From Echinometra lucunter (Eukaryota; Echinodermata; Echinoidea; Camarodonta; Echinometridae), in contig CM057160.1 in assembly GCA_029962745.1 (NCBI GenBank), positions 2,738,738-2,802,737 on the forward strand: a stretch of DNA of 64,000 nt. Direction: 5' to 3'. The position numbers and the translations under genes were made by a program. Position 1 is the stretch's first letter. Each line of letters starts with the position of its first letter. The notes under the pieces were generated by a model that did not search any database, was not told the origin of the DNA, and was given only the letters and a program-made list of their open reading frames with translations. Shown here piece by piece: positions 20,601 to 31,578 of the stretch.

Positions 20601-23600
20601 GAAGAAAGAGGAACCAACCACTGAAGAGCAAGTTAAAATGATGGAGACTCAGGATCTAAGATACGTAAACCACAAGATGACTGTGGAATCTAAAGTAGGT
20701 TTGATGCCAGAATTCTAATATCTATGAAGAAGGAAGGGGTAGTTTGATGGTGCAGATTTGTAGACAATTACTGGTACCTCCTGTACAATGATCCCCCCCT
20801 GCGGGAAAATTACACCCTTGGGCTAACAGTGCTAGGAGATTAACCCTTGGGCTAACATTGCTAGGAGATTATTTTGTGGGGGAATTGTAGTGGGATATTA
20901 TTGTCCTGGTGGGAGTTATTCTAAGGGGTAATCATCCTTGTGGTAGTTTTCCTGGGGGTGATTGTCCTGGTATGATTGTCCTGATGGTTGCATTGATTGT
21001 CCTGGGGTTAATTATCCAGAATCAATTTACTACATTTTGTTAACTTAATTTTCCTGGATGTAATTGCCTTGGCAATGAATTGCCCTGGGGTAGCTGTCCT
21101 TTAAATTTCCTTAGGATTAATACAGAGAGTGATTGGTTGTCCAGGGATTAGTTTACTAGTTTTACAGTTATGCATTGTGTAAACTGTGAAATAATTTGTT
21201 TTGATATGTAAGTCTTAATGTGGTTTGACCCTAGAAAATCCACTGTGAATGTCCATGAAAGATGTCTACATAATCATTGATAAATAACTGACTTCTTTAA
21301 TAATTCCATGTATCAATAGAATTTTTTCTTTAAATGAGGTCAATCAAGTATTATAACTTTGAGCACTTTGTTCATTTTACATCTGTGGATATAGTCAAGG
21401 AACAGCCAAAATTTTGAAATTTGTTTTTCTTGAAATGTAAGTCTGTCTGTGCACCCACCTGTGCCCCTTTTCAGAGCAAACAACTGTTGATACATGAGTG
21501 TTGTTCAGACTTGTGAGAATTCATGTATCTTTCTTTTTGCTTTTCATTCTTCATTTGATTTAGAAAATTGAGAAGCTGAAATCAAGTCTCCATATGCTTG
21601 AAGATACAGACGAGAAACCCAAGAATAAACACACATTCTTTGTGGATACAGAGAAGGAAGGTATGTCCATGGAGATTCATATAATGATATTTGTTTCCTT
21701 GTAAAGAATAATCCATTCATCTGTTTTCAAAGATTGTAAGGATGTGAGTAAAACTAAATCCTCCTTAAGTCCTCTGTTACAGAGGGTTTCACATTGATGG
21801 AGACCCTTAAAAACCTTATCAAACACATGAGTAATAAGAACAAAAAATTCTACACATATTATCCCCTCAGTATTTGTATCAGTATTTGTCATTTGATGCT
21901 GAAAAATTTGTAAATGAAAATCAATCAAATCCTTAAATTGGCAATGTGATGACAAGTTCAAAATCACTGTTTATCCAAGGAAATCTTCAACATTTTAACT
22001 TCTCCACTTACTTTTTGTCACGTTCTATATTCAATACAGATACATGACTTTTTATAAGAGAAATGTTGCAATGTAAGAAAAATAATGGTGCTTCGGTAAA
22101 AGTAAATACTGGTGTTGCCAATTTGAAGAAGAAAACTGATCAAATCAGGCATTAGTTAAGTTATTTCTTCTCAAGCAGCAGTTCCCCCAAAGAACCTTAT
22201 ACCAGAAAAGTTCATTGAGTGATACCTGCTACTGTAAAATCTTCCAAACGGGCAATTCCACGGTAACTGACATTACCAAGATAGAGTGCTAGTGGTATTG
22301 TTTGTATTGTAGTTTTGTGAATGACACTTGCTTCGGCAAATAAGTTGATAATGGGGAAGAAACACATGGACAGTTTTTATCTCAAACTGCATTTCTTTTC
22401 ACACAGCAAGTGAAAAAGGGACCGGTAACTGATGTTACGCAAAAAGACATGGAAAATGATGGTGTCGAATCAAATTTATATATCTCATGTCTCAGACTTG
22501 TAAGGATTATGTAATTCATTTGACATTACACCTAGGTTCCTGGGAAGAGATATGCAAAATAATGAGCCATTTGAGTAATTTGTTTTAGTGCCATGAAAAA
22601 TTTACTGAAGTCATGTTGGTAACTGACGTTACGCTTAAGTTCAGCATAGGTTTTGCACATTTCTATTAGTGTTTCATTCATTAACTACCCAAAATCTGTT
22701 AAAGTAATCCATTAAAATCAGTTAAATGAAAACAGATCTGAGAAAAGTGAGTAAAAATCAGAATAAGAAGCATTTAAAGTACTTTTCCCTGATCATAGTC
22801 CCATTTGTGCAATTTTTTGTTTGTTTATGTTATTCTCCGTAAGAAGGTCGAATTGCAATTTTTTTTTTTTTTTTTAATTATATGCGAATTGCAATTTTTT
22901 TATCTTAAATGTTTATTTGTAACAAAAAGAAGACTGTAGTGATTTTAGATTTTTATTTGGAATTAACAGGGCACAGTGCGACTTCAAATTTTGAGCTCTG
23001 TGTGACATATGTTGTGGATTTGCCCAAATACTCTCTAAACTTGAATTGAAATTTTCATGTTTGTTTGTGTTTTTCACTGTTATGTAGCAAGAGAATTTAA
23101 TCCAGCCAAGCATTTGAACACTCATCCTGCCTTACTACATCGAACCCATAATCGTCCTACGCTGTCCATGCTATCAGATCCATCCATGCTCAAGGCAATA
23201 GCAGGGAGCAGTACAGATGAAGAAACTTCTTCAGGCATAACGGTATGCATCAACAAATTTTATTCTTCCTCTTTTTATTTTTTCTTTCTTTCTTTTTTCA
23301 TTTTGTTACCTTTCTTTCTTTTTTTTCAGCTAGTACTAGTGTCCTGAGGGAAAGAAGCCCATTAGCATGTTTAGTCTCTCAAAGTACAATTTTCAGATTT
23401 TGTTATTCCTCACAAAGTACATATACAATTTTCAAAGTACAATTTTTTTTTCACTCGACCACTACGCTTGCCCATATATAGAATATCTATATTGAGTAAC
23501 ACTTTAGTGTCAGTTTCAGTGTTCAGAAGGGGTTGTATTTGAAAAAAAGAAAATATGCCTTTCATTATTAATAGCTTGCAATCCATAAGTTTTTGTAGTT

Positions 23601-24451
23601 CTCTTTTGTCAGTGAGAAAGAGAAGCATTAATATTCCAGATTACCTATATCTGTTAAATACCTCCCTCTTCTTTTCACAGGTTGTTGGGAAAGAAAAGAA
23701 GAAGCGCTACCACGAGCTGAGCCAGAGGATAGAAAGGGAGAAGCAGCTGAACATCATAGCGCAGAAAATGGAAGCAAAGAAACATTACAAGGTAGTTCCA
23801 TTGCTGTTATCTGAAATATCATTGGTTTGCCTGGCAAGAGAGCTTGAGGGGGGGGGGGGCAGAATTCTTCTCTTTGGGTGCTAAAATAAGGATATCACTG
23901 TTGGAGCACTAATTGATGGTGCAACATTTTGCTCCATAAACCATTACTTGTTCAGGGCTTATTTTGTCAAAGATGTGGGTTGCAGTTTGGTTTTATATTG
24001 CCATAGGTCACTGGCGTAACCAGGCTTTCATGGGGGGGGGGGGGGGGGAGGTGGTTCACTGCAAGTTTACGCACTTTTCTTGTCGGATGATGATTGATAA
24101 AGAAACTACACTTTATCACATGATTCACTTTTGACCAATCCTACAGCGAATTCTTAGTATGTGGAATATAATGTAAAATATCAACTGTTCATCGTTTGCC
24201 ACATGAGCTTGTGTAATCAACAAAATAAGATGATGTATGGAATGATGTTCAGAGGGTTGAAACCTTTTCAATCCATTGCTTTGAATATGTACCTGTATTA
24301 TTTGCACATCCACATCCCTTTATCTTTTCTTTTCCTTTTTCTCATCCCTTTATTTCTCATGCTCCAGGATAAAACTCGTAAGAAGCTTGTAAAGGAAGAA
24401 ACGCCAGAGTCAGCACCAGTGTACAAATTTCACATGCAGAGAAAGAGATGA
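17607..24451 (+). CDS. UTP11: UTP11, small-subunit processome component (copy A, complete)
   Basis: Eight exons: 17607-17666, 18627-18688, 19597-19699, 20581-20694, 21564-21660, 23088-23242, 23681-23791, 24368-24451. All have GT-AG introns and join to 261 aa (vertebrate UTP11 about 253). Family signatures seen: HRERSQP with FGLLEKKKDYQLRA (residues 15-40), RNPDEFYYKM (60-69), DGVH (76-79), TQRIERE-like LSQRIEREKQL (210-220) and the basic end YKFHMQRKR. UTP11 is a nucleolar U3-associated protein needed for 18S rRNA maturation. The start is the first ATG before a conserved basic N-terminus. Introns are loaded with small transposons. UTP11 is convergent with ISCU. Confidence 0.96.
18074..18570. 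mobile_element. TIR element with an internal tRNA-like module
   Basis: AAGAGTTCCATATGTAGATC...CCCCCCGCTAAAA at the left is inverted at the right as TTTTAGCGGGGGGTACATAT plus GGAACTCTTTCCC. Inside lies a tRNA-like segment (18385-18450) with a box-A-like TAGCTCGATAGCTAAGG and a perfect box B, GGTTCGAGTC (18434-18443). It sits in UTP11 intron 1. The right end is also in copy B (about 43690-43727). It could be a SINE nested in a DNA element. Confidence 0.55.
18385..18450 (+). ncRNA. tRNA-derived (SINE-like) module
   Basis: D-arm-like, anticodon-arm-like and T-arm (CCCGGGTTCGAGTC) sequence in the right order and spacing for a Pol III promoter, but stems are imperfect. It is not a functional tRNA gene. 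The homologous stretch in copy B has box B at 43600-43609. Confidence 0.45.
19817..20224. mobile_element. Harbinger-like MITE, copy A only
   Basis: A 408-bp insertion in UTP11 intron 3. Ends CCCATTCGTGACAGG and CTGTCACGAATGGG, flanked by TAA (19814-19816, 20225-20227). Copy B has the intact empty site CTCTCTTAAAGAGG with one TAA, near 45231-45244. A 3-bp TAA duplication fits PIF/Harbinger (Tourist-like) MITEs. Confidence 0.85.
20780..21150. repeat. Degenerate TAATTGTCCTGG array in UTP11 intron 4
   Basis: Repeated but diverged TNATTGTCCTGGGG-like motifs, spaced irregularly. The copy B counterpart is 45800-46100. Copy A has an extra direct duplication near its start (AACCCTTGGGCTAACA, twice), absent from copy B. 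Confidence 0.6.
21765..22160. mobile_element. Older, inverted relative of the CCCAT MITE
   Basis: Internal segments (CAGTATTTGTCATTTGATGC, CCTTAAATTGGCAATGTGATG) match the inverse of 20015-20110 in the element at 19817-20224, but the ends are eroded. Present in both block copies (B: about 46720-47100), so it predates their split. UTP11 intron 5. Confidence 0.6.
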
Positions 24452-24774
24452 CATATATCCAAGGCCAAAATTTCATTAGTTGTCTCTAAATGTATTGTGT
24501 TTGGAGAATATCTCTGTGTAGAGACTGACATTCTCCTCATGAATATTTATGTTCAGTTCTGTGACAATGACTGAAGACTCTTCATCTTTGTATCATCCTT
24601 ACAAAAGGTTTGTTCCTCGTCAGACTTATATCTTATTCAAAGGCAACTCCATTCCAAGGAAAAAAATTAGTTTCCATAAAAAAAACATCTAAGATACATA
24701 CATTTGATTTTTTTTTTTTAATAACCTGGGTGACAGACCAGAATCTGTGTTAGTCAGTTCTCCATATTGCAACT

Positions 24775-25130
24775 ACAAGATTCAACAGTAGAGGGCGACA
24801 TTTCCCACATACTGTGCAGGTCAGCACATGTAAATCCAGTACCAACGATTTGACAAGATTTCTTCCAGCTTCCATAGAAAATGTACAACCAGGTTAACAA
24901 ATTCCTTATTTGATGAAAATATTGTTCAGGTTTCATAAACTCTCCTGATAATTTTTAGATCTATGCACATAGCATTAGAATTTGTTGCTTGCATTTTCTA
25001 AGCTCAAAAACTATAATTTTTATGGGTCTTGTTAAGACTCAACCCATCATGTTTGTATGGAAACCGGAAGTGCCCTTGTCTATGCTATGTTTGGGAAATA
25101 TCTCCCTCTACTGTTGAATCTCGTATTTGT
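24775..25130. mobile_element. MITE with AGATTCAACAGTAGAGGG ends
   Basis: GATTCAACAGTAGAGGGCGA and its inverse TCCCTCTACTGTTGAATC bound ~350 bp just downstream of UTP11. Copy B: 49683-50040. No ORF, no target duplication resolved. Confidence 0.65.
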
Positions 25131-25339
25131 GATATGGAAAATTACTTGGTAGGCTGAAATCCAGATCAGAAGAACATGATCAGTAATAGGTGAAGTGCCT
25201 TCAGTATAGTTGTATTTGAAAAGTTGTGGGAAAGACCCTCCAACGTGTCTGCCAAGACTCCTAAACAGACAGATTATACCCCCTCCCCCCCCCCCTTCCC
25301 TCTCATTCTCATCTGAGAATTTTCTCTTGGTATATAAAG

Positions 25340-25735
25340 CAGAGACTCCAACTCTCCTGTTTGCTGCGGGACATCTCCCGCTTTGAGTCCATTTTCATAA
25401 AATCTCCTACTCTCCCGCTTGAGTTTGAATTTCTCCCGCCCAAGCTGTGTTTCTCCTTTTTTTCTCCTGCCCAACCATGCACCTTTTGAAAAAAAAAATG
25501 AATCTGAATCATTAGATTTTACCTCATTTAGTGTTGTCATATGTTAGAAAATAAACCTAAAATAGCATCAGAGAGCTTCTATAACCCTAAAAGTGGCCTC
25601 TGGCTGCAAGGAATTTTGTACTTTGCGCTGGGGATGTGGGCTACCGGCACATTGAGTCAGAGATTCTCCTGTTGGCTAGGGGGTCTCGGCGGGAGAATAT
25701 CCCGCTTTAGAGGTGCTTGGGGTTGGAGTCTCCGC
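25340..25735. mobile_element. MITE with GAGACTCCAAC ends
   Basis: AGAGACTCCAACTCTCCTG at the left and GGTTGGAGTCTCCGCC at the right are inverted. CTCCCGC/GCGGGAG motifs recur inside. Copy B: 50260-50655. Confidence 0.6.
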
Positions 25736-25947
25736 CATAAAGGTTAGTACAAACTTCAAGGAGAGGAGCTGTATTCTATCAAGCATGTTGATGTGGGCCA
25801 ATGCAAATGTTAATCATTGTTCTCAATATAATAAAATACATTATATAGTCAAGGAAACCTGTTTTGACAGTGGTATCTTGTAAAGTTTTAGATTTTACTT
25901 TCCATTTCTTTTCATCTCTGTCTGTCTCTCCCTCTGTCTTTCTGTCT

Positions 25948-25984
<37 letters not shown>

Positions 25985-26390
25985 GCTCTTACTTTCCCTT
26001 TAAATCCCCCATTTCTATGCATGTATTTAAGTAAAAGTCCTTATAGGCCTCTTTTCCCTGGAAATATTCCCCATTCTCCAGCTTTACAATATCTAGTTTC
26101 CTTTTGGTTATCCCTGGCCACTAGTCAGTGGTATTTCTAATTTTCTTTGTACATTAGTTTCTTTTGCCTGAAATTAAATAAATAAATATATTAACAAATA
26201 GATAAATAAATGAATAAATAAATAAATACCTTATAATGATGATATAACATGTCTTCATTAGAGATCATGCATGTACACAGAACCAGGCTGAAAACCCACT
26301 GGGTTAATGAAATATTTATCATAACAATATACAATAAAACCATACAAATACATTACATAGGAATGAGGAGCAACAGGGTAGAGAGAAAGA

Positions 26391-26431
26391 GTGTGTGTGT
26401 GTGTGTGTGTGTGGGTGTGTGTGTGTGTGTG
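26391..26431. repeat. GT microsatellite, length differs between block copies
   Basis: About 40 bp of (GT)n with one GGG interruption in copy A, but only about 20 bp in copy B (51296-51316). This is an allele-like length difference. Confidence 0.9.
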
Positions 26432-26509
26432 AAAGGAGGAATTCAAAGAAGAGAGGAAGGGTAACGTACATGAGAAAGGAAAGTTCCTCATGCAAGGCAT
26501 ATAGATTTT

Positions 26510-26767
26510 TATCGAGGATTTAGTGCAACAAAGGGCTATTTGCATTTTTCGGTCAAATTGAGGTTTTGATATCTAAATTATCAAAAAGAGACCAGGAACC
26601 CAATGATAATAATGGTTTCTACAGCAAACTTTGCTACAGCAGGGTATCACCCTAAGTAGGTATGGCCATCTGCATTAAACCAGTGTTTACAACAGAACTT
26701 CATTGCAAGTTTTCTCAAAATGGCCAAAAACACAGATAGCCCTTTGGTTGCACTAAACCCTCGATAT
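26510..26767. mobile_element. MITE with ATCGAGGNTTTAGTGCAAC ends
   Basis: ATCGAGGATTTAGTGCAACA at the left pairs with ATCGAGGGTTTAGTGCAACC read inverted at the right (AAGGGCTAT continues both). ~260 bp, in both copies (B: about 51395-51650). Confidence 0.65.
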
Positions 26768-26769
26768 CG

Positions 26770-28490
26770 TAATCAAATATATTGCATAAGAAATGTTACA
26801 GAATACATGTATATATTTTCAAGTTCAAAGAATAACAGAACCCCGAAGATTTCTTTTCCCAACACGATCGCTGAACATCAGGAGTGAGAGCCGGGGGAGG
26901 GGAGTGAGGGATATACATAGGTTCTGTATTTTCCATTCCTCTTTCTGTACCTTCTCCCTTTCTCTGTTTATTCTCATCTCAAGGATTGTTTCATTTAGAT
27001 TCTTCACCCGTTTGTAATCTTCCTCTCCCATCTATTTTTCTTCCATTCCTTTCCTTTCATACTGCTGATTCTATCTATCTATCTTTCAGGTCCATTCCCG
27101 CATGGAGGGTTTGTTTTAATATCTTTCTGTTGCTCCTGAATATCTGCTCTTTCTATCATTAGCTTAGCTGACATCCATTTCTATCTTCCTTTTACTTTTA
27201 GTTAAAAGTATGTAATCTGTTCTTTTCAAGTTTGCTTTATTCCTTTTCACCATATTCAATAGTAGAGCATTCACACAATAACAAAAACAAACATACACAC
27301 AACCACTGCCTTAATATATTGATCACTTTATTATTTACATGAAGAACAACAACATACATGTACCCAGACTTCAATAAAATTTTCCATCATGAATAGCTCT
27401 TACCAAGAAAAAAAAACAAAACAGAATGATGCATGTTTGTCAAGACTGACTTCCTGTTCCAAAGGTTCTTGGCCGTAATAAAGATAAAAGGTAAACATAC
27501 CAGTACTTAGATATGAACCATTATAATCTAAGGTAGTCTTTAATACATGAACATTGAAATTGTACTTGTGTTTAATGATTTTTCAACAACCAGTACATGA
27601 ATATATTGTATATGTTAGGGTTACAGTCTTATACCAAAGTAAAATATAACTACACATATTTACCTGCAGCTTAACTTCAGCCCACAACTAAATTTGATGT
27701 AGTATTTCATTTCACCCTGCAATATAATACATGTATCGTACAAGTCAAACAATTTCAAAGATGCCGTGATTTACAGCTTCTTGCATTTATTGAAGCAATT
27801 AAAAGCCATAGTGACTGGTTTATTTACATTTGGACTTTGTTTGAACTTTATCAATGATATTTGTGCACTGTCACTTTCAAAGGTCAATTTCACATTTGTG
27901 CATCATAAGAGAATGACTCATTTCATGTCAAGCCTATTGATGTAAACACACCCATTTAATAGGAATTCTACCAAGAATGGTGTGAAAAATAGACTATTTC
28001 ATTGATGTACAGTGGAAACAGATTAAAGCTAGGATACTAGAACCATGAAAATTCCCTTGTTATATCAACTTGAGCTAGGAATAGCAAAAAGACCTTATAA
28101 TGTCATGAATTTTGTTATATCATAACTCTTTATAACTAGATTCCAATGTATGTCCAATACTGTATATGCTTGTTTCCTCCAGCACTCTTGCTAGTTGTCA
28201 AGAGAAAGAGGACCTGTCTACGCTACTGGAATTCCAGCAAATCTCATACTCTACAATAATGAACTGATGCTCTTCGGACTTGCAACAGGCAAAATGGACA
28301 AGTACACAGTATGTTCATTAAAAAGCATTTACATGACTTATTAAATATATGGAAATATTAACTAGCAATATTTGTGTATGAAAGAAAACAATACATTATG
28401 TCTATTATCACACAAAACTTCCTGAAAAAAAAAGGGTGCACTCTCTCTGACTGACCTGACCCCCCCCCCCCCCCCCCCTTCCCATAATGT
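26770..28490. other. Spacer between the convergent UTP11 and ISCU 3' ends
   Basis: No coding exon found. On the minus strand AATAAAG (near 27327) could be a distal ISCU polyadenylation signal, implying a long 3' UTR. A worn pogo-like stretch (CAGTGGAAACAG...) begins near 28016. Much of this spacer is nearly identical in copy B (51,650-53,370). Confidence 0.4.
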
Positions 28491-28492
28491 CC

Positions 28493-28921
28493 CTTTAAGC
28501 AGTTCCAGCGTTACGGACATTACATTTCGGACGATTTTTGGAACTTCAAAAGGTCATGAAGATAAAACTACTTTGTAATGTGGGACTAATGAGATGCAAT
28601 CATGCAAAAAAAAATTCCTTGATCATTAGCAGTGAAAGTTTTAGCCCATTTCAACACTTTCTGTGGTAGTTACGGCATGTCATGTTTTTGTAATGGACAT
28701 AACATTTGTTGGACAAGAAATGTAATGTCCGTAATGAAACATAACATGCCGTAACTACCACATGCTGTACGGAAATGGACTGAAACTTTCACTATTTATA
28801 ATCAAGGGTGTTTTGTGCATGATTCCATCATGTGAGTTCCAAATAAAAAAAGGGGTTTTATCTTTATGACCTTTTGAAGTTGCAAAAGTGTAATGTCGGT
28901 AACGATTAGAACTGCCCCTTT
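28493..28921. mobile_element. ~430-bp fold-back element
   Basis: AAGCAGTTCCAGCGTTACGG and the inverted AACGATTAGAACTGCC... close the ends, with (T/G)ACGGACATTAC repeats. An inner inverted pair (GTGGTAGTTACGGCATG / CATGCCGTAACTACCAC) makes a second hairpin. Copy B: 53371-53798. Preceded in both copies by a C-run (28460-28478 in A). Confidence 0.65.
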
Positions 28922-29492
28922 ATAAAAAATTGAATAATGGAATTTATATAGCATTATCAACATGTTTCGAAGTGCTGTAAAGGCAATTACATTAAAGCAC
29001 ACACTTTCTCCAACTTCTAAAATCAAAACTAAAATATCACTGTATTTCTCCTCTCATGTGCCAGAAACTTCTTTTGAGATTTTCTTTCCAAAAATGCTTT
29101 GTTGCATTCGGTTTTTATTTCCTTGATAAAATAGATTCACATGTATGCAGGAGAATACAATAGCCACAGTTCTTTCTGACACCACTGAGGTCGAAACATA
29201 CCAGAAAGTTTGTTAAATGGAAAGTGTTCAATAAAATGCTAAACTCAACACATTTTGTATTCTTACTGATATTTCTACACTTCATTGCACATATCTACTT
29301 CTGTATTCCTTGTAATACTTCTTAACAGATATATTAAAAGCATACTTACTTACTTTAAACACAGCAAGAGAAAAGTCCCCTCAAAATAATATCCATCTGT
29401 CATTTAACATCTGGATAAAGTATATTGTTGCTTGAGCTCTACTGAAGTGTGCGTAAGGGCAAGTCCAGGCTATTCTGCAACATACATTACCA

Positions 29493-29520
29493 CCCCCCCC
29501 CCCCCCCCCCCCCCCCCCCC
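29493..29520. repeat. 28-nt poly(C) tract
   Basis: Uninterrupted C-run. The equivalent in copy B (54363-54414) is about 50 nt and has two A interruptions. The length clearly varies between the copies. Confidence 0.85.
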
Positions 29521-29860
29521 GAGTTGCATGTATCTGATCATACTTTAATAGCCTCAAGAAAGGTGAGATTGGGTCAAATATTAGGTGAAAAGGACACACC
29601 TAATGTCAATTCCAACTCACAACTCCTCACAATTTGGTGAAGTATAAATCATCCAATGACGAAACACCCTGGACTCGCCAGTACATGTACATGAAAATTT
29701 CTTGAACTAATTATTCTCACAAATTCATGGAAACACTTCAAAAGATATTTGCGGTCTATTTTTACATTGCTGTAAGATGTTACTTCCAACCCTCCTCCCA
29801 ATATGAATAACCTTGCATGAGAGAAATCAGAGAATACATGTACAGTAAATACACATTACA

Positions 29861-30880
29861 TATACCCTCCCGTGCCAAAAGTATTGCAACATAGCTAAAT
29901 TTTGCATATGCCTTTGTAAGTTAAAAGCCTTTCTGTATTTGGTGATTTTTCGTTTATGACCATTGAATGTTGTCCACCATTTGTGTGCATCTTGAAAGGA
30001 GGAACTTGTTCTTTTCTGTCCTGAGAGCAGTAAATATGCTGACCAGGTCATATCTGAAACAATGGGGAAGACAAAGAACCAAAGGAAACAAATGTCCATA
30101 TTGGGAGGTGGGAGTTATCAGTGAACAAAATCATGATACTCCCCTTTCATATTTCTCCCAACCTTACAAGGTTTGTATACACTTTTCTCAAGGAAATAAT
30201 GCCCATAATGTATCCCGAAAAGAGCGGAAGAAAAAAACCACACCCTGAGAAGATAGATTTCTGTGAGCCGTTGCCAAGCCGTGGCCAAGGAGGATGCGCG
30301 CCACAATCATTTTCCAGCAAAATATAATAAATGTGTCAAGAATTCACTGATGGCAGTGTGGTGAATATATCGAAATTTACTTCCATAAGTGAATTCTTCA
30401 CAAACTTATATTTTGCTGGATAATTACTGCGGTGCACATCCTCCCTGGCAACGCCTTAGCAACGGCCCATAGAAATCTGTATTTTCTGGGCGTGGTTAAT
30501 TTCCTCCGCTCTTTTCTGGGTACATTATGGGCATTATTTTCTTGCGAAAAATGTATACAAACCTCATAAATAGGTTGGGGAGAAATATGAAAGGGGAGTA
30601 TCATGATTTCGTTCACTGATTTCCCAAGCCTCCCCATATAGCGATTTGTTTCCTTAAATTCCTTTGGTCTTTTGTCTTCTCCATTGTTTCAGACATGACT
30701 TTTCAGGATATCTACTCCTCTCAGGACATAAAATGAAAAGTTCTCCCTTTTAAGATATACACAAATGGTCGACAACATTCAATGGTTATAAAAGGAAAAT
30801 CACAAAATACAGAAGGGCTTGTAACTCACAAAAGCACCCAATTTAGCTATGTTACAATACTTATGGCACGGGAGGGTATA
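29861..30880. mobile_element. 1.0-kb fold-back element, copy A only
   Basis: TATACCCTCCCGTGCCA begins the element and TGGCACGGGAGGGTATA ends it. The two ~450-bp arms are imperfect inverted copies (e.g. CATTATGGGCATTATTT and its inverse), around a short unique centre near 30330-30390. Copy B lacks it near 54730-54755, although the flanks also differ there. No transposase. Confidence 0.8.
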
Positions 30881-31578
30881 TCTATACATTTCATGCACAT
30901 AAACATGTACAATCAGAAGGCTCATAGCCAGAGAGAGTGACTTGGCATCCAAATGACGTCCATTTCTTGCAGGAGACACCATAACATTTTCACATATCAT
31001 TTAATGGATGCTCCTTTAGGATGCATACTTTTCAATTTTGAGACCAAATCTTAAAATCCTGGCTAAAAGCCTGATTGATCCACAATTTAGTGTTCATTTC
31101 AAACCAAATCTCACAACTTCAGATAAGTTTATTGCAATCACTGTCAATCTGAAACAATTTACAAAAAAAACATAATAAAAATCTATAAATTTTAACAAAA
31201 GAAGAAAACAGAATATGACAAAACCAAATTTTCTGATTTGCTTGGTTTTCACAATTGCATGTTTTGGGGACTGAAAGTACATTAACACACCATGCATGGA
31301 GAACTTAGTTTTATTATGAGTATTTCAGACCATTTCTAAATCTTTGTAAAAATGTGGGGGAACAGGTTGAGAGGTTCTTTATAGCTTTGCTCAAGAAAAT
31401 AACAGTAAGCAAAACAAAATGTTCAATAACAAAATCAAGCTGATAGTGACAGTTGTTTTATGAAGCAAAGGCTCATCACATACCCCTGTACTTTGGAAGG
31501 GGGCTGCATTATCTCCTTGCATAATTAATAAAAGATAGTTGGTTAAAAAAAAAATTGCCATATAAAAGAAGAACTGTA

